A DNA stretch of 64,000 nucleotides, taken from Haliea sp963974125 (GTDB lineage Bacteria; Pseudomonadota; Gammaproteobacteria; Pseudomonadales; Halieaceae). Of this stretch, positions 7,399 to 15,377 are shown piece after piece. Every line of letters starts with the position of its first letter. The first letter of the stretch is position 1. A model generated the notes under the pieces. The model was not told the DNA's origin and did not search any database. It worked only from the letters and a program-made list of their open reading frames with translations. Location: NCBI GenBank assembly GCA_963974125.1, contig CAXBCH010000004.1, forward strand, positions 62,001 through 126,000, read 5' to 3'. Position numbers and translations under genes: made by a program.

Positions 7399-9078
7399 TC
7401 AGGCCTTCGGGGTCGCCCGCTCGATAATCGATGCGCAGTCCACCCCCCGGGGAAGGGCCCCGTAGTTGTGGTGCCCGGCAGCTTCCAGGCGCGAGGCGCA
7501 GAATGCGTCGGCGACTGCGCCGGGAGCGTGCTGCAGGAGCAGGGCGGCCTGCAGGGAGGTGGCCAGGCGGTCGACTACGCTGCGGGCCCGGTATTCCATG
7601 TCGGAGGAATCCTTGAGTTCGCGGGCCAGGGTGTCGAGTTGGCGGTCCAGGGCGGTATTGCTGCCGCGGGCCTTGCCGGTCTCAAGAAAGAAGGCTTCCA
7701 CGACTTGCGGTGACTTCTGCAGGGCGCGCAGGACGTCCAGGCACTGGACATTGCCGCTGCCTTCCCAGATGGCGTTGACCGGGGCTTCGCGGTAGAGGCG
7801 CGGCATCATGCTGTCTTCCATCACGCCGCTGCCGCCGATGCACTCCATGGCTTCATAGGCGTGGTTGGGGCTGCGCTTGCAGATCCAGTACTTGCCCACG
7901 GCGACGCCGAGGCGCATGAGCAGGGCTTCCTGTTCGTCCTGGAGGTTGTCCAGCGCACGGGCCATGCGCATGCCGGTGACCAGCGCGGCCTCGCTCTCGA
8001 TGGCGAGGTCGGCGAGCACGTTCTGCATCAGCGGCTGGCGGTTGAGCACCGCGCCGAAGGCTTCGCGGATACTGCAGTGGTGCAGGGCCTGGGAGACAGC
8101 CATGCGCATGCCGGCGGCGGAGCCGATCATGCAGTCGAAGCGGGTCAGGCTGACCATCTCGACGATGGTGCGTACGCCGCGGCCCTCCTCGCCCAGCAGC
8201 CAGCCCATGGCGCCGCGCAGCTCGATCTCGCTGGAGGCATTGGAGGCATTGCTCAGCTTTTTCTTCAGGCGCAGCACCTGCAGCGGGTTCTTGCTGCCGT
8301 CGGGACGCCAGCGCGGCACCAGGAAGCAGCTGGGGCCGGCCTCGGTCTGGGCCAGTATCAGGAAAGCGTCGCACATGGGGGCGGAGAGGAAAAACTTGTG
8401 CCCCACCAGTTCGTACAGCTCACCGGGGCCACGCGGGCCCACGGGCCAGGCGCGGGTGCTGTTGCTGCGCACATCCGAGCCGCCCTGCTTTTCTGTCATG
8501 CCCATGCCGATGGTGACGCTCTGCTTGTCCCGGTCCGGCAGGTTGCGCGGATCGTACTCACGGGCGGTGATCTTCGGCTCCCACAGCGCGGCGATGGCCG
8601 GCGTGGTGCGGATCGAGGGAATGCAGGCAAAGGTCATGGTGATGGGGCAGCCGTGGCCGGCCTCCACCTGGCCGTGCAGGTAGCTGTGGGCCGCCCGCGC
8701 CACGTGGGCGCCGGTCTTCGGGTCGGTCCAGGGGGAGGAGTGCAGGCCATGGCTGAGGGCCGTGTCCATGAGCGTGTGGTAGGCCGGATGGTAGCTGACC
8801 AGGTCTACCCGGTTGCCAAAGCGGTCGTGGGTGTCGAATTCGGGGGTGTAGCGGTTGGCGTCAAAGCCGAGCTGGAGGTAGTCGGCGGCGCCGACCCTGG
8901 CGCCGAAGGCCCGCAGATCCGCCTCTGCCCAAGCTGCGCCTTCGCGCTGTATCGCGTCGCGCAGGGCGCGGTCCTCGGTGAAGAGGTTGTAGTCCGCCAG
9001 TTCGCGGGAGACATTTTCGACCGCGTGGGTCTCGGCCAAAAAATGCGGGCGCTGGTCGAGGGAGGTGGGTGCGTTCAT
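7399..9078 (-). CDS. Acyl-CoA dehydrogenase, AidB type
   Basis: This is a FAD-dependent acyl-CoA dehydrogenase family protein of 559 residues, the length class of E. coli AidB (about 540) rather than of ordinary short-chain enzymes (about 380). The signature MTEKQGGSDVRSN at about residues 203-215 is typical of the AidB branch. Also visible are the flavin/substrate-domain segment GHKFFLSAPMCDAF and the C-terminal helical domain with YEAMECIGGSGVMED and EGSGNVQCLDVLRAL. Substrate is unknown; AidB relatives are linked to alkylation stress or acyl-CoA metabolism. The ATG overlaps the stop of the upstream regulator by 4 bp (ATGA), so the two are translationally coupled. I withhold the name aidB because the family also includes isovaleryl-CoA-like enzymes. 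Confidence 0.9.
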   Translation of the reverse strand: MNAPTSLDQRPHFLAETHAVENVSRELADYNLFTEDRALRDAIQREGAAWAEADLRAFGARVGAADYLQLGFDANRYTPEFDTHDRFGNRVDLVSYHPAYHTLMDTALSHGLHSSPWTDPKTGAHVARAAHSYLHGQVEAGHGCPITMTFACIPSIRTTPAIAALWEPKITAREYDPRNLPDRDKQSVTIGMGMTEKQGGSDVRSNSTRAWPVGPRGPGELYELVGHKFFLSAPMCDAFLILAQTEAGPSCFLVPRWRPDGSKNPLQVLRLKKKLSNASNASSEIELRGAMGWLLGEEGRGVRTIVEMVSLTRFDCMIGSAAGMRMAVSQALHHCSIREAFGAVLNRQPLMQNVLADLAIESEAALVTGMRMARALDNLQDEQEALLMRLGVAVGKYWICKRSPNHAYEAMECIGGSGVMEDSMMPRLYREAPVNAIWEGSGNVQCLDVLRALQKSPQVVEAFFLETGKARGSNTALDRQLDTLARELKDSSDMEYRARSVVDRLATSLQAALLLQHAPGAVADAFCASRLEAAGHHNYGALPRGVDCASIIERATPKA

Positions 9079-11003
9079 GGGTTCCTCTCCGTAAGTACTG
9101 TTGATGGCAGTTTCGCCGTTTCAGGTCCCGGTGCGGGCAGGCCCACTCGCGCCAGCAGGGCATCGAAGCGGGGGTCCCGGTGCAGGGGCTGTAGCAGACG
9201 GTCAATCCTCAGGTCCGCGATGCCGGGATCGCGGTGGCGTACCGCGGCATCCAGCCACTGGAAGGCCTGCTCTGTTTGCCCGAGCCAGGTGTAGACTTCC
9301 GCGATCTGGTAGGGGCTGGTCGCCGCGTGGTCCCGTTCCATGGTGGCCAGCGCCCTCAGTGCCGCGGGGCGGTCACCCTGTGCCTCGCTGACCAGGGCCT
9401 GGGCCATTAAACTGAGCAGTGGGTGCGTTTCCATCCGGCTCGCCGCCGCTGCGAGGTCGCCGCGTTCCAGGTCAATTTGCACTCGCAGCAGGCCCGCACG
9501 GGGGTAATCGGGCGCGAGGGTGTCAACTTGCTGCAGCGCCCGCTCAGCACCCGTCAGATCGCCAGCAGCGTAGCGAAAGTAGGCGAGGTTGTAAAAGGCC
9601 GAGGCTCTCAGGGGATCCCGCGCCACCGCCATTTCCCCGAGCAGGACGGCGCGTTCCAGCTGCGCCAGATGAAAGTTCAGGGCGGCGTTGGCGGACAAGA
9701 TGAAAGCGTCGCCCGGGGCGAGGTCCAGCGCCTGCCCCAAAGACTCACTGGCGCCCTCCCAGTCCCAGTCATGGTAGAGCCGGATCCACCCCTGTATAGC
9801 GTGGGCCTCGGCGAGCCCCGGCGCGGCCTCAATGGCCAGGCCGGTGTGGTGCCGCGCCTGTTCGTAACCCTCTGCGGGTGCCAAAAAGCCGGCATCGACG
9901 AGCCTGGCCCAGACCCCGCCCAGGGCCGCGCGAGCGGTCGCCAGTTCCGGGTCGCGCGCCAGGGCGGATTCCAGGTGGTGGCGCGCCTCCATGAGCCCTG
10001 CTTCGTCAGTGGCGGTTTCAAACAGGTAGCGACCGCGCAGGTAGTCCAGGAAGGCGGCGGAGTCGGTGCTGTGGGTGCCGGCCAGGAGCTGGCCGCGATC
10101 GCCCAGGGTCAGGGCCAGGCGGTCGGCGATCGCGAAGGCGATATCGGACTGCAGCAGGAAGGCGTCATCCAGCGTCCGGTCGTAGGTGTCGGCCCAGAGC
10201 AGGTAGCCCGAACTGGTATCCGTGAGCTGGGCCTGTATTCGCAGCTTGGCCCCCTCGCGGCGAATGCTCCCCTCCAGTACCGCATCGACGTTCAGGGCAG
10301 CGCGAATGTCCGCCAGCCTGGAGCTGTCGCGAAACTCGAACGCCGAACGCCGCGCAGCGACCCGGAGGTCCCTGGCCTGGGCGAGGATGGTGAGGATCTC
10401 CTGCGCCAGGCCGTCGCCAAAGTAGTGGTCCGAGTCGTCCCCGCCCAGTACCCGGAACGGCAGCACCGCCAGCGACCTTGGCGCGGCGGCCGCAACCTCC
10501 ATGCCGTGGTCGCGACTGGTCTGCCAGGCCAGCAGGCCCATCACTGTGAGCAGGACAAGGCCTGCCATCAACCAGGGCAGTGGCCGCAACAATGCACCGC
10601 GCCCGGCAGCCCGGCCCTCTTCGCCCGCGGGAGGCGGGCTGCCCGGCAGTGGTGCACCGGGTTCGGTGTCCTGGTCGCCGTCCGTGAGTGTGACTGCTGC
10701 CAGCAGACGGTAGCCCCGCTTGGGAATGGTCTCGATGTAGGCCGTTGCCCCGCGGCGGTCCCCCAGGACCCGGCGCAGTTCGCCTACTGTCGCGGTGAGG
10801 GGCTCATCGGTTACCGCGGTCCGCCCCCAGACTGCGGCGAGTATGGTGTCGCGTTCGACCACTGCGCCCGGCGACGCCGCCAGCAGGCAGAGAATATCCA
10901 TGGCCTTGGGGCGCAGGCGTTCCGAGTGGCCATCGCGCACCACCCTCCCTTCCAGTGGCAGCACCTGCCAGTCACCGACCAGGAATGCCCGTTTCAGCGT
11001 CAC
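9075..11003 (-). CDS. CadC-like winged-helix transmembrane regulator with TolB-like and TPR domains
   Basis: The 642-residue protein starts with an OmpR/CadC-type winged-helix DNA-binding domain (residues about 5-105, including RPKAMDILCLLA and YIETIPKRGYRLL). A Pro-rich linker leads to one transmembrane helix near residues 150-170 (WLMAGLVLLTVMGLLAW). The periplasmic part begins with a TolB-N/adenylate-cyclase-associated domain (SLAVLPFRVLGG, then YFGDGLAQEILTIL) and continues as TPR-like helical repeats to the end. Such proteins sense an envelope signal and bind DNA directly through the membrane. It is coupled to the acyl-CoA dehydrogenase by a 4-bp overlap and is divergent from the fatty acid hydroxylase at 11188, so either could be its target. 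The shared intergenic region is 11004-11187. Confidence 0.88.
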   Translation of the reverse strand: MTLKRAFLVGDWQVLPLEGRVVRDGHSERLRPKAMDILCLLAASPGAVVERDTILAAVWGRTAVTDEPLTATVGELRRVLGDRRGATAYIETIPKRGYRLLAAVTLTDGDQDTEPGAPLPGSPPPAGEEGRAAGRGALLRPLPWLMAGLVLLTVMGLLAWQTSRDHGMEVAAAAPRSLAVLPFRVLGGDDSDHYFGDGLAQEILTILAQARDLRVAARRSAFEFRDSSRLADIRAALNVDAVLEGSIRREGAKLRIQAQLTDTSSGYLLWADTYDRTLDDAFLLQSDIAFAIADRLALTLGDRGQLLAGTHSTDSAAFLDYLRGRYLFETATDEAGLMEARHHLESALARDPELATARAALGGVWARLVDAGFLAPAEGYEQARHHTGLAIEAAPGLAEAHAIQGWIRLYHDWDWEGASESLGQALDLAPGDAFILSANAALNFHLAQLERAVLLGEMAVARDPLRASAFYNLAYFRYAAGDLTGAERALQQVDTLAPDYPRAGLLRVQIDLERGDLAAAASRMETHPLLSLMAQALVSEAQGDRPAALRALATMERDHAATSPYQIAEVYTWLGQTEQAFQWLDAAVRHRDPGIADLRIDRLLQPLHRDPRFDALLARVGLPAPGPETAKLPSTVLTERNP

Positions 11004-11187
11004 CCCGGCTCCTCCACCCTGCAGTAATGTTCAAAATAGCCTAGCACAGTCCCCCGGTGGAGAAATTTCGGTTTTTCTTAGGATAAAAAGCAGAGCAATT
11101 TCAGGAGCTTGCGCCTGCAAGGCCCCATCATCGCCGGCGTTGGCACAGCCCCCCTGGCGTGCCCTGACTGATGATGAGGAAAGGAAC

Positions 11188-11967
11188 ATGATCGACTATC
11201 TGCAACTATTCGGCCTCGCCTGTGTGCCGGGCTTCATGCTGCTGGACCTGCTGTACCAAGCGCGCCCCTTCAGGGCGCCTCGCTGGTATCGGCTGCGGGG
11301 ATTGCTGGTGACGGTGGCGGTGTTCGCCGGTTCCATGGCCGTGGCCACCTTCTGGGGCTCTCTGCTGGAAGGCATCAGCCTGTTCGACGGCGCCGCCCTG
11401 GGCATCCGCGGCGGAGCCGTGGTGGGTATCCTGGTCTACGAACTGGTGCACTACCTTTACCACCGCGCGGCACACCGCTTCGACGGCTTGTGGCTCGCTG
11501 CGCACCAGATGCACCACAGCACCGAGAAGCTGGATGCCTTTGGCGCCAACTATCTGCATCCCCTGGACGTGTTCTTCTTCGGGTCCTGGAGTGCGCTGGT
11601 GGTGTTTCCGCTGCTGGGCCTGTCGCCGGAAGCGGGGGCGATCGTGGCTGCCTGGCTGGCTTTCAACGCCATGTTCCAGCACGCCAACATCCGCACCCCA
11701 CACTGGCTGGGGTATCTGATCCAGCGTCCCGAGAGCCACCTGGTGCATCACCAGCGCGGTCGGCATGAGTACAACTATGCCAATCTGCCACTCTGGGATC
11801 TGGTGTTCGGTACTTTCCATAACCCGCGCAGCGTGGAGGGCCGGGAGGTCGGCTTTTATACCGGGGCCTCGGCGCGGATTCCTGACATGCTGCGGTTCCG
11901 GGACGTCTCCCGGCCCGCCGCAGTCACCGTGGAAGCGGAGGGAGCCAGGCTCGACCAGGCCGCCTGA
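11188..11967 (+). CDS. Sterol desaturase/fatty acid hydroxylase family membrane enzyme
   Basis: This is a di-iron integral membrane oxygenase of 259 residues. The three His clusters of the family are present: HYLYHRAAHR (about residue 89), HQMHHS (about 108) and HLVHHQRGRHEYNY (about 182). About four hydrophobic segments surround them. The ATG at 11188 follows GATGAGGAAAGGAAC; an upstream in-frame extension reaches back into the regulator's promoter region and has no family similarity. The substrate (sterol, fatty acid, carotenoid or lipid headgroup) cannot be told from sequence. It is divergent from the TPR regulator and is followed by a clear terminator. Confidence 0.88.
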   Translation: MIDYLQLFGLACVPGFMLLDLLYQARPFRAPRWYRLRGLLVTVAVFAGSMAVATFWGSLLEGISLFDGAALGIRGGAVVGILVYELVHYLYHRAAHRFDGLWLAAHQMHHSTEKLDAFGANYLHPLDVFFFGSWSALVVFPLLGLSPEAGAIVAAWLAFNAMFQHANIRTPHWLGYLIQRPESHLVHHQRGRHEYNYANLPLWDLVFGTFHNPRSVEGREVGFYTGASARIPDMLRFRDVSRPAAVTVEAEGARLDQAA

Positions 11968-11983
11968 TCACAGGTATGCACCG

Positions 11984-12016
11984 CAGGGCACCCGCGCAAG
12001 CCGGTGCCCTGTTTTT
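11984..12016 (+). terminator. Rho-independent terminator after the fatty acid hydroxylase
   Basis: CAGGGCACC (11984-11992) pairs with GGTGCCCTG (12003-12011), followed by TTTTT (12012-12016). The hairpin lies 17 bp past the stop and separates this gene from the convergent gene ending at 12040. Confidence 0.8.
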
Positions 12017-12039
12017 GCCTGGGCACTGTGGTGATGTCG

Positions 12040-12708
12040 CTAGAGTCCGGTCTTGTTGCGCAATGCCTCCAGTTGCGCCAACTGCTGTTCCCGCTGCAAC
12101 GGCTCCGGGCTGTGCTGCTCCAGCGCTGCGTCCTCCGGGATGGCCAGGGTCTCCCCCCGCAGCACCCGGGTACAGTAGTCCTGGTAGTGCTGGCGAAATA
12201 CTGGCCAGGTCAGGCGCTCCGGGTTGTTGGCGAGGAAGAACCAGTCGCTGTCGCGGCCGGCCAGGTAAACCGCCGGGTGGCTCCAGTCCTGGGCCGAGCG
12301 CGGGCTGCGGGCGTCGCAGGCTTCCCGGTAGGCATCGTAGGGGGAGGGCAGTCCCAGCCCGGCAATGCCTTCCCGGCAGCACTCCAGCATCCGATGCAGG
12401 GTTGGCAAGTACTCACTGTTTTCGATGGCGTGGCGGGCCCCGCGCAGGATCTGCTCCACCGGGTAGTCCGCCAGCGAATCCAGCCACAGCTTCTTGATCT
12501 GCTTGAGCTGCTCGGCGTCCGGGTAGGCAGCGTAGTACTGGTTGTGGTAGTTCAGCCGGAACAGGGCAAAGACCTGGTTGATGGCCTCGATATGGGCTTC
12601 CGTGGCGGGACGGCGCTTTTCAGTCCGCCCAGGAGGTGTCGCTGAGGTCGTCGGCGAGGCTGCTATCCCGCGTGCGACCCGTTCGATGAGATCCTTGTCC
12701 TTGGTCAT
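12040..12708 (-). CDS. Lambda-P-like replication protein, putative DnaB loader
   Basis: The 222-residue soluble protein resembles phage lambda replication protein P in layout. An aromatic-rich helical segment (FALFRLNYHNQYYAAYP) is followed by IKKLWLDSLADYPVEQILRG, then the conserved LPSPYDAYREAC and a WSHPAVYLAG motif. P proteins bind DnaB and deliver it to the origin. The start overlaps the end of the DnaT-like gene by 89 bp, so the two are co-translated, as dnaT-dnaC are in E. coli. Domesticated lambda-P relatives have been described as dopE (recalled from the literature, not checked here). The similarity was judged by eye. Confidence 0.7.
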   Translation of the reverse strand: MTKDKDLIERVARGIAASPTTSATPPGRTEKRRPATEAHIEAINQVFALFRLNYHNQYYAAYPDAEQLKQIKKLWLDSLADYPVEQILRGARHAIENSEYLPTLHRMLECCREGIAGLGLPSPYDAYREACDARSPRSAQDWSHPAVYLAGRDSDWFFLANNPERLTWPVFRQHYQDYCTRVLRGETLAIPEDAALEQHSPEPLQREQQLAQLEALRNKTGL

Positions 12709-13750
12709 GGCTGTGCCCTGCCTGTTCGATGCGGTGCTGTTTGGCCCAGTGGAACTTCACGTGCTGCAGGAACTTGCTGTTCCAGGAGGTATGGGCCTGG
12801 TTGCTGTCGCGCCAGTAAATGATGAATTCCGGCAGCAGTCCCCGGGCGAAGTCCTCGTCTATGTGGGACAGGCGCAGGATATCAAAGACATCGGCGTCCG
12901 GCTGCCAGTCTTCGCTGATGCGTCGGGGCTCGGTGCTGTGGTTCATGCTGGAGGTGTACTTGGCCCACTGGATGCGGATGTGCTGGATGAATTTGGAGTT
13001 CAGCTCCTTGGGTGCCGTGCCCCGTTCCCGCCAGTAGAGGATGAACTCAGGGATTGCCTCGTCGATGAACTCCCGCTCGACGCCGCTGCGCAGCATGATT
13101 TCCAGCGCGTCCCGGCTGGGGCGCCAGTGATTGTCGAGCTCGGGGTTGTGCTCGATGCGAAAGGCTTCCGCTTCCAGCTGTTGCTGGCGGCGCCAGCTGC
13201 TGATCACGTGCTGGCGGTACTTGTTCTCCCAGGCGTGGCTGGGTTCACCGCGCTCGCGCCAGTAAAAGATGAAATCCTCCAGCTGGTCGAGAGCAAACTG
13301 CCGCGGTATGTTGTGGTTCAGCGCCAGCAGCTGCAGCAGGTCCTCGCTGGGCGACCAGTTGGGCGGCAGCTGGCCGGCACCGCGGCGCGGCGGGGCGGGA
13401 GGCGGGTCCAGGGGGTGGCGCTGGGGCTGCGGTCTGCGCAGGGGTTCGTTCAAGGCGAATACCAGCTCGCCGTGGCTGTGCAGGGGCGGTGATTGCAGCA
13501 GGATCACCCCCTTGTCGGCCAGGCTGCGGCTGATGCGGTGCAGGTCGGCGGGGGTCCAGAAGGGCAGCTGGCGCAGGAGGAAGTCGCGCTCCACGGCCAG
13601 CCAGGCAAAGCCGTCGCTGTGGCGGGGCTGGCGGTGGGCGAACAGGGCGCCGAGCTGCTGCAGCAGGATGGCCTCCTCCAGCCCGATCGTCGCCGCCAGC
13701 CCGGGTGAAAACACCAGGGGCTGTTCGGGAACGATGGAGGCGTCAGACAT
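12620..13750 (-). CDS. Primosomal protein with N-terminal winged helix and three DnaT-like DNA-binding repeats
   Basis: The N-terminal about 95 residues form a replication-initiator-type winged helix (LEEAILLQQLGALFAHR, then LRQLPFWTPADLHRISRSL). After a Pro/Arg linker there are three repeats of about 60 residues, each built as W-x-P-S/D...F-I-x-Y-W-R-(E/D)-R/S...W-N-S/K-K-(F/Y)...H-(V/I)...W. Examples are DFIFYWRERGEPSHAWENKY, EFILYWRERGTAPKELNSKF and EFIIYWRDSNQAHTSWNSKF. This is the DnaT C-terminal single-stranded-DNA-binding domain, single in E. coli DnaT and tripled here. I chose the ATG at 13750 (MSDASIVPEQ); an in-frame ATG at 13780 is also possible, and neither has a strong ribosome binding site. 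The lambda-P-like gene overlaps its 3' end. Confidence 0.82.
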   Translation of the reverse strand: MSDASIVPEQPLVFSPGLAATIGLEEAILLQQLGALFAHRQPRHSDGFAWLAVERDFLLRQLPFWTPADLHRISRSLADKGVILLQSPPLHSHGELVFALNEPLRRPQPQRHPLDPPPAPPRRGAGQLPPNWSPSEDLLQLLALNHNIPRQFALDQLEDFIFYWRERGEPSHAWENKYRQHVISSWRRQQQLEAEAFRIEHNPELDNHWRPSRDALEIMLRSGVEREFIDEAIPEFILYWRERGTAPKELNSKFIQHIRIQWAKYTSSMNHSTEPRRISEDWQPDADVFDILRLSHIDEDFARGLLPEFIIYWRDSNQAHTSWNSKFLQHVKFHWAKQHRIEQAGHSHDQGQGSHRTGRTRDSSLADDLSDTSWAD

Positions 13751-13859
13751 GGGCAATCCGGTAGTGTTGAGCAAGCGCATGCACTAGGATACCGAGCTCA
13801 CCCGGCAACCGATAGCCGGACGCCAGATATTTTCCCCGGGAACGGGAACAGGACAGGGC

Positions 13860-15248
13860 ATGGCCAGAAGCAAAACCGCGTTCGTGTGCAATGACTGTGG
13901 TTCGGATTACGCCAAGTGGCAGGGCCAGTGCAATGACTGCGGGGCCTGGAACACGCTCTCGGAGGTGCGCCTGGGTCCGGCCACGGCCGGCGCCCGCAGC
14001 AGCGCAACCGCTCGCGCCGGCGGCAGCCGCGGCGGCTATACCGGTACCCTGGCGGAGGCGCGGCTGCTGGCCGATATCGATTTGGAGGATCTGCCGCGTT
14101 TCTCGAGCGGCGCCGAGGAGTTCGACCGGGTGCTGGGCGGCGGCCTGGTGCCGGGCTCCACCATTCTCGTCGGGGGCAACCCCGGCGCCGGCAAGAGCAC
14201 CCTGCTGCTGCAGACCATGTGCCACCTGGCCGCGGGCATGGAAGCGCTGTACATCACCGGCGAAGAATCCCTGCAGCAGGTGGCGATGCGCGCCCGGCGC
14301 CTGGGGCTGGCCACGGACAAGCTGCGGCTGATGGCGGAGACCAATGTCGAGGCCATCATCGCCGCGGCCGACAAGTACCGGCCGCGGGTGCTGGTGGTGG
14401 ATTCCATCCAGGTCGTGCACTCGGATGACCTCAACTCGGCGCCGGGCAGCGTCTCCCAGGTGCGCGAGTGCGCCGCCTTCCTGACCCGCTTTGCCAAGCA
14501 GACCGGTACCGTCGTGTTCCTGGTGGGCCATGTCACCAAGGACGGTTCCCTGGCGGGCCCCAAGGTGCTGGAGCACATGATCGACTGTTCCATCCTGCTG
14601 GAGGGCGACCACGATTCCCGCTTCCGGACGCTGCGGGGGCAGAAAAATCGCTTCGGCGCGGTCAACGAGCTGGGGGTTTTCGCCATGACCGAGCAGGGTT
14701 TGCGCGAGGTGCGCAATCCCTCCGCCATCTTTCTTGATCGCAGCAGCGAGCCCGCCTCCGGCAGCGCGGTGATGGTGGTCTGGGAGGGTACCCGGCCGCT
14801 GCTGGTGGAAATCCAGGCGCTGGTCGACGAGAGCGCCCTCGGCAATCCGCGGCGGGTCGCGGTGGGCCTGGAGCAGAACCGGCTGGCCATGCTGCTGGCG
14901 GTGCTGCACCGGCACGGCGGCCTGCAGGTCGGCGACCAGGACGTGTTCGCCAACGTGGTGGGCGGGGTCAAGGTGCTGGAGACCAGCGCCGACCTCGCCC
15001 TGCTGCTCGCCATCGTCTCCAGCTTTCGCGACCGGCAGTTGCCACGGGACATGGTAATCTTTGGTGAAGTGGGACTGTCCGGGGAAATCCGGCCGGTGCC
15101 CAGCGGCCAGGAGCGGCTGGCGGAGGCGGCCAAGCACGGTTTCCGGCGCGCCATCGTGCCGCGCGCCAATGCCCCTCGCGGGGAGATCAAGGGCATGCAG
15201 GTGCTCGCCGTGTCCAGGTTGGCGGAGGCCCTGGCCGCAGTGGAGTAA
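13860..15248 (+). CDS. radA: DNA repair protein RadA (Sms)
   Basis: RadA is a RecA-related ATPase/helicase that promotes branch migration during recombinational repair. The 462-residue protein shows the N-terminal C4 zinc finger (CNDCGSDYAKWQGQCNDCG), Walker A (GGNPGAGKSTLLL) at about residue 103, the RadA-specific KNRFG motif (GQKNRFGAVNE), and the Lon-like C-terminal domain ending with ALAAVE. All key residues are present. It is divergent from the DnaT-like gene. An inverted repeat lies between it and the electron-transfer operon. Confidence 0.96.
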   Translation: MARSKTAFVCNDCGSDYAKWQGQCNDCGAWNTLSEVRLGPATAGARSSATARAGGSRGGYTGTLAEARLLADIDLEDLPRFSSGAEEFDRVLGGGLVPGSTILVGGNPGAGKSTLLLQTMCHLAAGMEALYITGEESLQQVAMRARRLGLATDKLRLMAETNVEAIIAAADKYRPRVLVVDSIQVVHSDDLNSAPGSVSQVRECAAFLTRFAKQTGTVVFLVGHVTKDGSLAGPKVLEHMIDCSILLEGDHDSRFRTLRGQKNRFGAVNELGVFAMTEQGLREVRNPSAIFLDRSSEPASGSAVMVVWEGTRPLLVEIQALVDESALGNPRRVAVGLEQNRLAMLLAVLHRHGGLQVGDQDVFANVVGGVKVLETSADLALLLAIVSSFRDRQLPRDMVIFGEVGLSGEIRPVPSGQERLAEAAKHGFRRAIVPRANAPRGEIKGMQVLAVSRLAEALAAVE

Positions 15249-15285
15249 GCGTTCGCTGTTGCGAACCGGATCACAAGAAAAATTT

Positions 15286-15304
15286 GGGCAATCGGGGATT
15301 GCCC
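15286..15304. terminator. Hairpin between radA and the electron-transfer operon
   Basis: GGGCAATC (15286-15293) pairs perfectly with GATTGCCC (15297-15304) around GGG. On the plus strand it is followed by no T-run; on the minus strand it is followed by AAATTTTT. A -10-like TATAGT (15308-15313) begins three bases later, so the hairpin would also overlap the -35 region of a possible promoter for the operon. It may serve as terminator, operator, or both. Confidence 0.35.
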
Positions 15305-15377
15305 GGCTATAGTAAAAGGCAGCGAGCTCTGCGAGGTGTTGCAGGGGTTAATAATAAGCCAGTCAAGGAATTTGCTC

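Noticed and set aside
7078..7713. Plus-strand frame through the palindromic elements, antisense to the end of the acyl-CoA dehydrogenase
   Set aside because: The coding potential comes from the repeats and an antisense overlap; no ribosome binding site or family similarity.
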